Source: SZUA-547 sp963669265 (GTDB lineage Bacteria > Pseudomonadota > Alphaproteobacteria > Rhodobacterales > Rhodobacteraceae). From it: a stretch of 64,000 bases of DNA. The position numbers and the translations under genes were made by a program. Shown piece after piece: positions 35,108-43,963 of this stretch. The stretch is from the NCBI GenBank assembly GCA_963669265.1, contig OY769916.1:1488001-1552000 (forward strand), in the 5' to 3' direction. How positions within the stretch are numbered: position 1 is the stretch's first letter; each line of letters begins with the position of its first letter. The notes under the pieces are model-generated. The model was not told the DNA's origin. It saw only the letters and a list, made by a program, of their open reading frames with translations, and searched no databases.

Positions 35108-36027
35108 ACCGTCAGCCCCTCCGGCTCCGGCAGACCATTCGCGCGGCTGCACGCTGTCAGGGTGTTGGCCAGCAGGCAGGCGATGGTCATCGGCCCGACG
35201 CCGCCCGGCACCGGCGTGATCGCGCCCGCGACCTTAGAGGCCGCCGCGTAGTCCACATCGCCGACCAGCCGTGTCTTGCCTTCACCCTTTTCCGGCGCCG
35301 GAATGCGATTGATGCCGACATCAATCACCGCCGCGCCGGGTTTGACCCAGTCGCCCTGCACCATTTCCGGCCGGCCGACGGCGGCGACCAGAATATCGGC
35401 GCTTCGGCACAGTTCTGGCAGGTCGCGGGTGCGCGAATGCGCGATTGTGACTGTGCAACTGTCGCCAAGCAGAAGCTGCGCCATCGGTTTTCCGACAATG
35501 TTGGATCGTCCCAGCACCACGGCGTTCAGACCGGACAGGCTTCCCAGCCGGTCGCGCAACAGCATCAAACAGCCCAGCGGCGTGCAGGGCACCATCGCTT
35601 TCTGCCCCGTCGACAGAAGGCCGACATTCGAGATGTGAAACCCGTCCACATCCTTTTCCGGCGTGATCGCGTTGATCACCAGATCGGCGTCGATATGGTC
35701 CGGCAGCGGCAATTGCACCAGAATTCCATGCACCGCCGGATCCGCGTTCAGCCGGTCGATCAGCGCCAGCAGGTCCGCCTCGGGCGTCTCCGCAGGTAGC
35801 GCGTGCTTGAAAGACGCCATGCCGACCTCCGCCGTCTGGCGCGCCTTGTTGCGCACATAGACCTCTGAGGCCGGATCCTCGCCCACCAGCACCACGGCGA
35901 GGCCGGGCACTACGCCATGCGCCTCTTTCAGAGCGGCGACCCCGGCGGTCACCTTGTCTCTCACCCGCGCGGCGAACGCCTTGCCGTCAATCACCACATT
36001 GCGTTGTTTCTGATCTCCGCCCATCAT
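35104..36027 (-). CDS. folD: Methylenetetrahydrofolate dehydrogenase/cyclohydrolase
   Basis: 307 residues. Bifunctional enzyme that interconverts 5,10-methylene-, 5,10-methenyl- and 10-formyl-tetrahydrofolate using NADP. Motifs: YVRNKARQTAEVGM (catalytic Lys), the QLPLPDHIDADLVINAITPE substrate region, GRSNIVGKPMAQLLLGDSCT for NADP, and PVPGGVGPMTIACLLANTL. The start lies in ATGATG overlapping the stop of the upstream gene; either ATG is possible, the second being better spaced from AGG. Works with fhs to take formate into the folate pool. Confidence 0.96.
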   Translation of the reverse strand: MMGGDQKQRNVVIDGKAFAARVRDKVTAGVAALKEAHGVVPGLAVVLVGEDPASEVYVRNKARQTAEVGMASFKHALPAETPEADLLALIDRLNADPAVHGILVQLPLPDHIDADLVINAITPEKDVDGFHISNVGLLSTGQKAMVPCTPLGCLMLLRDRLGSLSGLNAVVLGRSNIVGKPMAQLLLGDSCTVTIAHSRTRDLPELCRSADILVAAVGRPEMVQGDWVKPGAAVIDVGINRIPAPEKGEGKTRLVGDVDYAAASKVAGAITPVPGGVGPMTIACLLANTLTACSRANGLPEPEGLTV

Positions 36028-36578
36028 CTAACCTGTTGATTCGCTTCGAAATTAACCTGATGCGCCCAGACGGCGCCATCGGTGACGACAAGCCGTTTGA
36101 ACCCCAGCAGCACCAGAAGATCAAAGAATGTCGCCGTCGTCTGCTGCTCGCTGCGCACAAAGAACTCGGTGCCGCGCGCGTTGGAAGTCAATTGCGCCAA
36201 CACCGCCCGCGCGCGATAGAGCGTCTTGAACATCTGGTCGTCGAGGCCGACCAGAATCAGCGTGTCCGCCTCGCCGCCCTTCGCGAACAACGCATAGGGC
36301 GGCGTATCGGGCGCATCCATCATCGCCTTTGTCAGCTGGGTCACAAAAGTCACCCGCACGGCGCGATTGGCCTCGGGCGCGTTGGGGCGTGGCCTGCCGA
36401 ACACCTCGGTCGAGGTGATCGGCGGGTGATAATAGCCCTCGTAGCGCTCCAGATCCTGGGACGGCGTCGTCGTAATCTGGCCCGCAATCTGATCGGCTGT
36501 CTGATCGGCGCTCTGACCCGCCGCTGGACCCGCGATCCCAAGAGCCGCGAGAAAGACGATCGACGCCAGTCGGATCAT
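36024..36578 (-). CDS. Secreted protein of unknown function between fhs and folD
   Basis: 184 residues. Signal peptide MIRLASIVFLAALGIAGPAA followed by GQSADQTADQIAGQ, a short Gln/Asp-rich repeat. The mature domain contains VRVTFVTQLTKAMMDAPDTP, LILVGLDDQMFKTLYRARAV, and FFDLLVLLGFKRLVVTDGAV, suggesting an alpha/beta fold. It begins with the TGATG overlap of the fhs stop and ends overlapping the folD start, so its translation is coupled to both. I recognise no named family; the position suggests a conserved helper in this operon type (inference). Confidence 0.78.
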   Translation of the reverse strand: MIRLASIVFLAALGIAGPAAGQSADQTADQIAGQITTTPSQDLERYEGYYHPPITSTEVFGRPRPNAPEANRAVRVTFVTQLTKAMMDAPDTPPYALFAKGGEADTLILVGLDDQMFKTLYRARAVLAQLTSNARGTEFFVRSEQQTTATFFDLLVLLGFKRLVVTDGAVWAHQVNFEANQQVR

Positions 36579-38254
36579 CAGAACAACCCTTCGATCTCGC
36601 CCGCGTCGCCCAGTCCGATCGCCTCGGCGGAGGGGACGCGAGGCAAGCCGGGCATCGTCATGATCTGACCGCAGATGGCGACGACGAACCCGGCGCCGGC
36701 GGACAGGCGCACCTCCCGGATCGGCACGCCATGATCGACTGGTGCGCCCCTGAGGCTGGGATCGGTGGAGAAGGAATACTGCGTCTTGGCCATACAAACG
36801 GGCAAATGACCAAAACCCTGTTTCTCCCAATCGCGCAGCTGGTCGCGGATCTTCTTGTCCGCCAGCACCTCGCTGGCGCGATAGATCCGGGTGGCGACAG
36901 CCTCGATCTTTTCGATCAGCGGCATGTCGTCCCGATAGAGCGGCGCGAACTGCGCGGCGCCGGAATCGGCGATCTCGACGACGCGGCGCGCCAGTTCCTC
37001 GGTGCCCTCGGAGCCCTTCTCCCAATGCTCGCACAGGATGGCTTCGACGCCCTGACTATCGGCGTATTCGCGAATGGCCGCGACCTCCGCCGCGCTGTCG
37101 GTGACGAAACGGTTGATCGCCACCACCACCGGCACGCCGAACTGTTTCACATTGGCGATATGCCGGCCGAGATTGACGCAACCGGACTTCAGCGCGTCGA
37201 CATTCTCTTCGTTCAGGGCGTCCTTGGCGACGCCGCCATTGGATTTCAGCGCCCGGATGGTGGCCACGATGACGGCGACCGAGGGTTTAAGCCCGGCCTT
37301 GCGGCATTTGATGTCGAAGAACTTCTCCGCGCCCAGATCAGCGCCGAACCCGGCCTCGGTCACCACGTAATCCGCCAGTTTCAAAGCGGTCTTGGTGGCG
37401 ATCACCGAGTTGCAGCCATGGGCGATATTGGCGAACGGTCCGCCATGGATGAAGGCCGGGTTATTCTCCAGCGTCTGCACCAGATTGGGCTGCATGGCCT
37501 GCTGCAATAGCACCGTCATCGCGCCATCGGCCTTGATGTCGCGCGCATAGACCGGGCTGCGATCCCGGCGATAGGCGACGATAATGTCGCCCAGACGCCG
37601 CTGCAGATCGTTCAGATCCGTCGCCAGACAGAGGATGGCCATGATCTCGGACGCAACCGTGATGTCGAACCCGGCCTCGCGCGGGAAGCCGTTGGCGACG
37701 CCGCCAAGCGAGGAGACGATCTCGCGCAGCGCGCGGTCGTTCATGTCCATCACCCGGCGCCAGGTCACCCGGCGCATGTCGATCTCAAGCGAGTTGCCCC
37801 AGTAGATGTGGTTGTCGATCATCGCGCTCAAAAGGTTGTGCGCGCTGGTGATCGCGTGAAAGTCGCCGGTGAAGTGAAGGTTGATGTCCTCCATCGGCAC
37901 GACCTGAGCGTAACCGCCGCCCGCCGCGCCGCCCTTCATGCCGAAACAGGGTCCCAGCGAGGGCTCGCGCAGGCATATCGCCGCCTTCTTGCCGATGCGG
38001 TTCAGACCGTCGCCAAGGCCGACCGTGGTGGTCGTCTTGCCCTCGCCCGCAGGCGTCGGATTGATCGCGGTCACCAGGATCAGCTTGCCGTCGGGACGGT
38101 CCTGCAGCGACGCGATGAAGTCTTCGGAGATCTTCGCCTTGTCGTGACCAAACGGCAGCAGCGCATCGGCGGGCACGTCGAGCCTGGCGCCAATCTCTTC
38201 AATCGGTTTCTTCGACGCCTCGCGGGCGATTTCAATATCGGTCTTGTATGCCAT
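36578..38254 (-). CDS. fhs: Formate-tetrahydrofolate ligase
   Basis: 558 residues, the normal size. It condenses formate and tetrahydrofolate using ATP to give 10-formyl-THF. The nucleotide-binding loop TPAGEGKTTTTVGLGDGLNR is near residue 67, with SLGPCFGMKGGAAGGGYAQV, NLHFTGDFHAITSAHNLLSA and GPFANIAHGCNSVIATKTAL also intact. GGAG lies nine bases before ATG. First gene of the fhs - unknown - folD - SH3 operon. With the formate dehydrogenase genes in this window, it provides the assimilatory branch of formate use. Confidence 0.97.
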   Translation of the reverse strand: MAYKTDIEIAREASKKPIEEIGARLDVPADALLPFGHDKAKISEDFIASLQDRPDGKLILVTAINPTPAGEGKTTTTVGLGDGLNRIGKKAAICLREPSLGPCFGMKGGAAGGGYAQVVPMEDINLHFTGDFHAITSAHNLLSAMIDNHIYWGNSLEIDMRRVTWRRVMDMNDRALREIVSSLGGVANGFPREAGFDITVASEIMAILCLATDLNDLQRRLGDIIVAYRRDRSPVYARDIKADGAMTVLLQQAMQPNLVQTLENNPAFIHGGPFANIAHGCNSVIATKTALKLADYVVTEAGFGADLGAEKFFDIKCRKAGLKPSVAVIVATIRALKSNGGVAKDALNEENVDALKSGCVNLGRHIANVKQFGVPVVVAINRFVTDSAAEVAAIREYADSQGVEAILCEHWEKGSEGTEELARRVVEIADSGAAQFAPLYRDDMPLIEKIEAVATRIYRASEVLADKKIRDQLRDWEKQGFGHLPVCMAKTQYSFSTDPSLRGAPVDHGVPIREVRLSAGAGFVVAICGQIMTMPGLPRVPSAEAIGLGDAGEIEGLF

Positions 38255-38495
38255 TTGGGAATGCTCCGGTTATGCGGCGCGACAGAAGTCGGGGGATACT
38301 GCGGCAAACCGCGTCCACAACCAACTAACTAAATGACGCGCTTGATCGCCTTTTCGTTATTTGAGAGGCGCGCGGACGCGTCGCGCGTTTCGGATCGGAA
38401 ACCGCTGTGCGCATTCATCGGCGGCCATCGCCGATCAGCGCATCGGCTGTCGGCGCGCGAGGCCCATCGCGGACCTCTCAGCGAATCAATCGCGC

Positions 38496-39092
38496 CTACT
38501 CCGCCGCCTTGACCGCAGGTTGATAGAGGCGCTGCGGCGGCAGGAATACGCGCACCTCTTCGCCGATCTTGATCTCTCCGGCCTTTTCGACCCAGCCGGT
38601 CACGCCCCTGCGCTGGCGCGCATGTTTGACGAAAGACATACCCTTGCCGGGATAATGCTGGTCGATGACCTCGGCCGCGAACCGGCAGGGCCCGTTCTCG
38701 AGATCGACGGTCAGGCACACGCCGCCCTCAAACATCAGGCGGGCGTTGGGAGAAATCATGGTGAGATCGGGCACGCCCTGCAGAACGACGTTTGCGCCCA
38801 CCCATTCCGGCTTGATCTCTGGAATGCCCATCGCGGCCGCCGTCGCCGCCAGCTCCTCGACGGAGAGGATCGTGACCTGCCGCGTGTTCCGGATTTCCGT
38901 GCCGCGCGGATACTGGTTGTTGACGCGGGAGCAGGACGGCCGGGTCAATCCGCTGTGCCACTCACCGGTCAGGCCGCTCAGATCGGCGCCGACGCGGGTC
39001 AGCGGGTCCGAGGCCAGCGTAACGTCCCTGTCACGTACAACGCCCAGATAGGCGACGCGGCCCCGGATCGGCAACTCGGTGAGGATCGGCAT
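38496..39092 (-). CDS. MOSC domain-containing protein
   Basis: 198 residues from MPILTELPIRGRVAYLGVVR; longer in-frame extensions were rejected. MOSC (Moco sulfurase C-terminal) features include TRQVTILSVEELAATAAAMG, PEWVGANVVLQGVPDLTMIS, ARLMFEGGVCLTVDLENGPC with the conserved Cys, and GVTGWVEKAGEIKIGEEVRV. Members bind or transfer sulfur or bind molybdenum cofactor; activity here is not known. The window also holds molybdenum-type formate dehydrogenase genes, but a link is speculative. Confidence 0.88.
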   Translation of the reverse strand: MPILTELPIRGRVAYLGVVRDRDVTLASDPLTRVGADLSGLTGEWHSGLTRPSCSRVNNQYPRGTEIRNTRQVTILSVEELAATAAAMGIPEIKPEWVGANVVLQGVPDLTMISPNARLMFEGGVCLTVDLENGPCRFAAEVIDQHYPGKGMSFVKHARQRRGVTGWVEKAGEIKIGEEVRVFLPPQRLYQPAVKAAE

Positions 39093-39198
39093 CGATTGGC
39101 TCCGTTTTTTCTGACAGGCGCGAAGTATGGCCGCGTCAGCGAAGCTTCGCCACCGGGAACCGGAGGGTCGATCGATTGATCTACGTCGCGCGCCGCGT

Positions 39199-39438
39199 TC
39201 ATTCAGCCGGAACGGAGAGGCCCGACGGCGCGCCGCGATGCTCAATGCGCGCATAGAGCCGTCGGATGATCCCGCTCGCCGTCTTCTCGAACAGGAAGGG
39301 CAGCGCCGCATGAACCAGCGCGGCGCAGGCTGCGGCGAACAGCCATGCCGCGAATGTCAGGGCGAACAGGAAATGCTCGAAATAGCTCTCATTCACTGAG
39401 GCGGGATGTGCGGTGAAGGCGTCGAGAATCCGGGTCAT
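39199..39438 (-). CDS. DUF6356 family small membrane protein
   Basis: 79 residues. The pattern LDAFTAHPASVNESYFEHFL, then a hydrophobic helix (FALTFAAWLFAAACAALVHA) and ALPFLFEKTASGIIRRLYAR, matches the short DUF6356 family of alphaproteobacteria. Function unknown; one to two membrane helices. AGGAG precedes the ATG. Divergent from the Lrp-type regulator with about 110 bases between. Confidence 0.85.
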   Translation of the reverse strand: MTRILDAFTAHPASVNESYFEHFLFALTFAAWLFAAACAALVHAALPFLFEKTASGIIRRLYARIEHRGAPSGLSVPAE

Positions 39439-39487
39439 GATGATGCTCTCCTATTGGCGTTGCTTCTGGAATTATGGGCGATCAACC

Positions 39488-39537
39488 CTGAGATATGCTC
39501 TCAAACCGCATTGGCGTTTTATATTTTTCTGAGATAT
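39488..39537. promoter_or_regulatory. Candidate regulatory sites for the Lrp-type regulator region
   Basis: CTGAGATAT occurs twice, 41 bases apart (about four helical turns). The first copy lies in GAGA-N5-TCTC, an inverted repeat. Both sit between the divergent DUF6356 and Lrp genes. Spaced sites on the same DNA face fit Lrp-type proteins, which often autoregulate. Confidence 0.35.
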
Positions 39538-39540
39538 TAT
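39511..39540 (+). promoter_or_regulatory. Candidate promoter of the Lrp-type regulator gene
   Basis: TTGGCG and TATTAT are 18 bases apart. The expected start would be at or within a base or two of the ATG, giving a leaderless message. No Shine-Dalgarno is visible before that ATG, which agrees. Confidence 0.35.
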
Positions 39541-39546
39541 CCCTTC

Positions 39547-40020
39547 ATGAGCGATTTTTCTGAGAAATTTGACCTGATTAACCGTCGCCTGATCGTCGAA
39601 TTGCAGCGCGACTGCGCGCAGTCGATCGAGGCGTTGGGAGAGAAAGTCGGCGTGTCCCGCAACGCCTGCTGGCGACGGATCAAGCGGCTGGAGGAAGACG
39701 GAGTCTTGACCGCCCGCGTGGCGCTGATCGATTCAGAGGCGCTGGGCCTGACCCTGACGGCCTTCATATCCGTCCGCGCCGATCGCCATTCAGACGACTG
39801 GCTGAAGAAATTCCACGCCGCCATGCGGGACCTGCCCGAGATCACCGGTGTTTACCGAACGACGGGAGAGCTGGATTACCTGATCCGGGCGGAACTGGCC
39901 GACATGAAGGCCTATGACGCGCTCTATCAGCGCCTGATCGCGAAAGTAGATCTCGCCGATGTCTCCGGCAGCTTTGTGATGGAGAAGATCAAGGAGACGA
40001 CGGCGCTGCCTGTGGCGTGA
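39547..40020 (+). CDS. Lrp/AsnC-family transcriptional regulator
   Basis: 157 residues from MSDFSEKFDLINRRLIVELQ. N-terminal helix-turn-helix (SIEALGEKVGVSRNACWRRI) is followed by the ligand-binding RAM domain (LTAFISVRADRHSDDWLKKF, ELDYLIRAELADMKAYDALY). It belongs to the branch carrying VSRNACWRRIKRLEEDGVL. Effector is likely an amino acid. It may autoregulate and affect the divergent DUF6356 gene (inference from paired sites). Confidence 0.93.
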   Translation: MSDFSEKFDLINRRLIVELQRDCAQSIEALGEKVGVSRNACWRRIKRLEEDGVLTARVALIDSEALGLTLTAFISVRADRHSDDWLKKFHAAMRDLPEITGVYRTTGELDYLIRAELADMKAYDALYQRLIAKVDLADVSGSFVMEKIKETTALPVA

Positions 40021-40062
40021 GGCGGGTTGCGGCTGGGCGTCCGGCGCTCTATCTCGGTCTCT

Positions 40063-40515
40063 ATGGTTAGTTTCCTCCGCGCTCTTCTGGGCGGCGACAG
40101 CCCCGACAAGCCGCCAAGCCATGACGAGGCCCGCATCGCGGTCGCGGCGCTTCTGGTCGAGGCGGCGCTGGCCGATGGCGAATACGCCGCCGCCGAGCGC
40201 GGCGCGATCGACGCCATTCTGTCCGATCACTACGAGCTTTCCGGCGCGGAAGCGGTCGCGCTTCGCAAGGCGGGCGAAGACGCGCAATCTAAGGCCACCG
40301 ATATCGTGCGCTTTTCCCGCGCGGTGAAAGACGCGGTGCCGCATGAGGAGCGGATCTGGCTGATCGAGCGGGTCTGGGAGGTCGCGCAAGCCGATGGCGT
40401 CACCGACCATTATGAGGCAAATCTGGTGCGCCGCCTCTGCGGCCTTCTTTATGTCTCCGACAAGGACAGCGGCCTCGCGCGTCGCCGGGTGCTGAAACGA
40501 AGCTTGGGCGAGTAA
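40063..40515 (+). CDS. TerB-like tellurite resistance domain protein
   Basis: 150 residues from MVSFLRALLGGDS. An all-helical TerB/co-chaperone-like domain with AVAALLVEAALADGEYAAAE, LSGAEAVALRKAGEDAQSKA and LIERVWEVAQADGVTDHYEA; the acidic repeats LADGEY and QADGVTDHYE resemble the metal-binding positions of TerB. Conserved widely in alphaproteobacteria with no proven role. No other ter genes nearby. Confidence 0.87.
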   Translation: MVSFLRALLGGDSPDKPPSHDEARIAVAALLVEAALADGEYAAAERGAIDAILSDHYELSGAEAVALRKAGEDAQSKATDIVRFSRAVKDAVPHEERIWLIERVWEVAQADGVTDHYEANLVRRLCGLLYVSDKDSGLARRRVLKRSLGE

Positions 40516-40610
40516 CCCGAAACGCCCCTATTTGTGCGCCAGTCGTGATCGCGCCGCCCTTAGCGGCGGCCAAGGCCGATCTCCACCTGATAGACAGGAA
40601 GGAGGCCGAT

Positions 40611-40775
40611 ATGGCTCAGATGACCCAAACCGTGATGGGGGGATGCGTCCTCCACAATGAAAGCGAGATCGGACCGCCGAACGCGGAGCCCCATGGACTG
40701 TGGAAGATCCTGCGCAATAGTCTGATCCTGACGGTGATCGGCGGCGCCGTCGCCGTTATAGTGTTCTTCGCCTAG
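40611..40775 (+). CDS. Tiny single-helix membrane protein
   Basis: 54 residues, starting MAQMTQTVMGGCVLHNESEI, with AGGAAGGAGG ahead of the ATG, a very strong ribosome binding site. Its C-terminal half is one membrane helix (SLILTVIGGAVAVIVFFA). Third-position G/C is gene-like. Family unknown. It lies 25 bases before the next small membrane gene and probably forms a two-gene unit with it. Confidence 0.62.
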   Translation: MAQMTQTVMGGCVLHNESEIGPPNAEPHGLWKILRNSLILTVIGGAVAVIVFFA

Positions 40776-40800
40776 GAGGATCTGGCGCAAAGGGGGCTCG

Positions 40801-41085
40801 ATGCCGATCTGGGTGATCTACATCGTCATCGCAGCGGTGCTTGCAGCGCCTCTGGCGATCGCCTGCGCGCTGCGCCGCCGCCGCCCGCGCACGGCTCGCA
40901 GTCTGGCGATCGGATGGCTCTGCATGGTCGCGGCCGCCGGATATTGCCTCTATCGCCTCTCTCTGATCGAGGATGATGTCGGCGGCTACATATGGGCTCT
41001 GGTCTATCTGCCCGGCGGTTCGCTGGCGGCGCTGATCGGCGGCTTCGCGGTGGGCTACCTTTCCCTCTGCCGGAAGCGCGCCTGA
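40801..41085 (+). CDS. Small membrane protein of unknown function
   Basis: 94 residues with three predicted helices: PIWVIYIVIAAVLAAPLAIA, SLAIGWLCMVAAAGYCLYRL and LPGGSLAALIGGFAVGYLSL, separated by an Arg-rich loop RRRRPRTAR. AGGGGG lies before the ATG. Convergent with the formate dehydrogenase large-subunit gene. No family recognised. Confidence 0.65.
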   Translation: MPIWVIYIVIAAVLAAPLAIACALRRRRPRTARSLAIGWLCMVAAAGYCLYRLSLIEDDVGGYIWALVYLPGGSLAALIGGFAVGYLSLCRKRA

Positions 41086-41091
41086 TCGCCC

Positions 41092-43866
41092 CTACTCCGC
41101 CGCCACCTGCCCCGATTTCTCCACCCGGCAAGCGGAGAACTTGAATTCCGGGATCTTGCCATAGGGGTCGAGCTGTGGGTTGGTGAGCGTATTGGCCGCC
41201 GCTTCGACATAGGCGAAGGGCATGAACACCATGTCCTCGGCGACCGCCCGATCGGCCCGCGCCGCCACCTCGATCACGCCGCGCCGCGTGGTCAGCCGCA
41301 CGCCGTCGCCGGGAACAATTCCAAGCTTGCGCAGGGTTTTGGGGTGCAGCGAGGCGTGCGCCTCCGGCTCCAGCGCGTCCAGCGTCCCCGACCGACGGGT
41401 CATCGAGCCGGTGTGCCAATGCTCCAGCTGCCGCCCGGTCGTCAGGATGAACGGATACTCCGCATCCGGCGTCTCGGCGGGCGGGGTTACGGCGGCGGGG
41501 GTCAGTTTCGCCCGGCCGCCCGCGCGCGGGAAGCCGTCGCCGAACACCACCGCCTGCCCGGGATCGTCGGGCGACAGCGACGGATAGGTGACCGCGCTTT
41601 CCCGCTCCAGCCGATCCCAGGTGATGTTGTCGAGCGAGGCCATGGAGCGCTTCATCTCGGCGAACACCTCGGAAGGATGCGCATAGCTCCAATCGAGGCC
41701 GAGGCGTTTGGCCATCTCGACCAGTATTTCCCAATCCTCGCGCGCCTCGCCCGGCGCCTGCAGCGCCTTGCGGCCCATCTGCACCTGACGGTTGGTGTTG
41801 GTGACCGTGCCGTTCTTCTCCGGCCAGGCGGAGGCGGGCAGGATCACGTCGGCGAAATTGGCGGTCTCGGTCAGGAAGATATCCTGCACCACCAGATGCT
41901 CCAGCTTTGAGAGCGCATGGCGGGCGTGCTCCACATCCGGGTCGGACATGGCCGGGTTCTCACCCTGCACGAACATGCCCTTGATTTGCCCCGCGGCGAT
42001 GGCGTCGATGATCTCGACCACGGTCAGACCGGGTTGTTCGTCGATCTCCGCCCCCCAGAGCTCGCGGAACACCTCGCGCACCGGTCCCTCGGCGACGCGC
42101 TGATAATCGGGCAGCATCATCGGGATCAGCCCGGCGTCGGAGGCGCCCTGAACGTTGTTCTGCCCCCTAAGCGGATGCAGGCCGGAGCCGGGACGGCCGA
42201 TATGGCCGCAAAGCAGCGCTAGGCTGATCAGGCAGCGCGTATTGTCCGTGCCGTGGATATGCTGGCTGACGCCCATGCCCCAGAAGATCATCGCCGCCTT
42301 GGCGCCGGCGAAGTCTCGCGCGACGGCGCGCAGCGTCTCGGCCGACACGCCGCACAGCGCTTCCATTTTTTCCGGCGGGAAACCGGCGATATGGGTCTTG
42401 AACGCCTCAAACCCCTCGGAGAACGCATCCAGATATTGCTGGTCGTAAAGGCCCTCTTCCACGATCACATGGCAAAGCGCGTTCAGCATCGCCACATCGG
42501 TGCCCGGCCGGAACTGCACCCGGTGCTTAGCGTAGCGGCCAAGGCCGACGCCGCGCGGATCCATCACGATCAGCGTCCCGCCTCGCTTGGTGAACTGCTT
42601 GAAATAGGTGGCCGCGACCGGATGGTTTTCGATCGGGTTGGAGCCGATCACGATGGCGCAATCGGCGTTCTCAATCTCGTTGAACGTGGCCGTGACCGCG
42701 CCCGAACCGACATTCTCCAAAAGCCCCGCGACCGAGCTGGCGTGACAGAGCCGCGTGCAGTGATCGACGTTGTTATGCCCAAAGCCGGTGCGGATCAGCT
42801 TCTGAAACAGATACGCTTCTTCATTCGAGCATTTCGCGGAGCCGAACCCCGCGACCGACGCGCCGCCATGCTCCTCGCGCAGCCGCGCCAGCCCGCCGGC
42901 GGCGGCGTCCAGCGCCTCCTCCCAGCTCGCCTCGCGGAAATGGGTCAGAATATTGGCCGGATCGACGTTAAGCCCCTTTCCGGGCGCGTCGTCACGGCGG
43001 ATTAGCGGTCTGGTCAGCCGGTGCGGATGGGCGACATAATCGAAGCCGAACCGCCCTTTGACGCAGAGCCGGTTCTCGTTGGCCGGGCCGTCGATCCCCT
43101 CCACCCAGGCGATCTTGTCATCCTTGATCTTGAACGAGAGCTGGCAGCCGACGCCGCAATAGGGGCAGACACTGTTCACCTCGCGATCATAGTCGGCGCT
43201 GTCGCCCCGCCCCGCGTCATCCAGCAACGTCGCCGGAGTCAGCGCGCCGGTGGGACAGGCCTGCACGCATTCGCCGCAGGCGACGCAGGTGCTGGCGCCC
43301 ATATCGTCGCCGAAGTCGAACACGATCTCCGCATCGTGGCCGCGCCCGGCCATGCCGATCACGTCGTTGACCTGCACTTCGCGGCAGGCCCGGACGCAGA
43401 GATTGCAATGGATGCAGGCGTCCAGATTGACCCGCATCGCCACATGGCTGTCGTCGAGCAGCGGCACACGGGATTCTTCGAGCGCCGGAAAGCGGCTTTC
43501 GCGAACGCCCGTCGCCTCCGCCATATCCCAAAGATGGGAGGATCGGTCATGCGCCTCATCCCGCGCGGGCTGGTCGGCCAGCAGCAGCTCCATCACCATG
43601 GCCCGGGCTTTCTCCGCCCGTTCCGACGCGGTGTTCACCACCATGCCGTTGGTCGGCGTGCGGATGCAGGAGGCTGCGAGCGTGCGCTCCCCCTCGATAT
43701 CCACCATGCAGGCGCGGCAATTGCCGTCTGACCGGTATCCCGGCGCGTCCTTGTGGCAGAGATGGGGAATCGCGACGCCCTCGCGCTTGGCGACGGCCCA
43801 GATGCTCTCGCCCGGCGCGGCCTGAACCTCGCGCCCGTCGAGGGTGAATTTCACGTTCTCGGTCAT
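41092..43866 (-). CDS. fdhF: NAD-linked formate dehydrogenase large (catalytic) subunit
   Basis: 924 residues. It oxidises formate to CO2 at a Mo or W bis-pterin site and passes electrons along iron-sulfur clusters to the NAD-reducing subunit. N-terminal [2Fe-2S] domain: Cys37, 50, 53, 67. Two ferredoxin-type [4Fe-4S] clusters: Cys151/154/157/161 and Cys194/197/200/204. The catalytic-domain cluster uses Cys234/237/241/268. The metal ligand is Cys374 (HCTRLCHASSV), so this is a cysteine and not a selenocysteine enzyme. No signal peptide; cytoplasmic. Its partner, a fused diaphorase subunit, is encoded some 5 kb upstream on the same strand, which is unusual. No fdhD or extra maturation gene is next to it. 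Confidence 0.93.
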   Translation of the reverse strand: MTENVKFTLDGREVQAAPGESIWAVAKREGVAIPHLCHKDAPGYRSDGNCRACMVDIEGERTLAASCIRTPTNGMVVNTASERAEKARAMVMELLLADQPARDEAHDRSSHLWDMAEATGVRESRFPALEESRVPLLDDSHVAMRVNLDACIHCNLCVRACREVQVNDVIGMAGRGHDAEIVFDFGDDMGASTCVACGECVQACPTGALTPATLLDDAGRGDSADYDREVNSVCPYCGVGCQLSFKIKDDKIAWVEGIDGPANENRLCVKGRFGFDYVAHPHRLTRPLIRRDDAPGKGLNVDPANILTHFREASWEEALDAAAGGLARLREEHGGASVAGFGSAKCSNEEAYLFQKLIRTGFGHNNVDHCTRLCHASSVAGLLENVGSGAVTATFNEIENADCAIVIGSNPIENHPVAATYFKQFTKRGGTLIVMDPRGVGLGRYAKHRVQFRPGTDVAMLNALCHVIVEEGLYDQQYLDAFSEGFEAFKTHIAGFPPEKMEALCGVSAETLRAVARDFAGAKAAMIFWGMGVSQHIHGTDNTRCLISLALLCGHIGRPGSGLHPLRGQNNVQGASDAGLIPMMLPDYQRVAEGPVREVFRELWGAEIDEQPGLTVVEIIDAIAAGQIKGMFVQGENPAMSDPDVEHARHALSKLEHLVVQDIFLTETANFADVILPASAWPEKNGTVTNTNRQVQMGRKALQAPGEAREDWEILVEMAKRLGLDWSYAHPSEVFAEMKRSMASLDNITWDRLERESAVTYPSLSPDDPGQAVVFGDGFPRAGGRAKLTPAAVTPPAETPDAEYPFILTTGRQLEHWHTGSMTRRSGTLDALEPEAHASLHPKTLRKLGIVPGDGVRLTTRRGVIEVAARADRAVAEDMVFMPFAYVEAAANTLTNPQLDPYGKIPEFKFSACRVEKSGQVAAE

Positions 43867-43963
43867 CGCAGCGCCCTCGCCGATCAATGGTGTCACGCAC
43901 GCATCCTATCGCCGGGATGGCGACCGGGCGAGAGGCGAATGCAGGACAAATTGCAGCTGGTTG

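Noticed and set aside
43750..43900. Selenocysteine possibility in the formate dehydrogenase
   Set aside because: The position equivalent to the E. coli Sec is an ordinary cysteine codon and there is no in-frame TGA, so no Sec insertion is needed.
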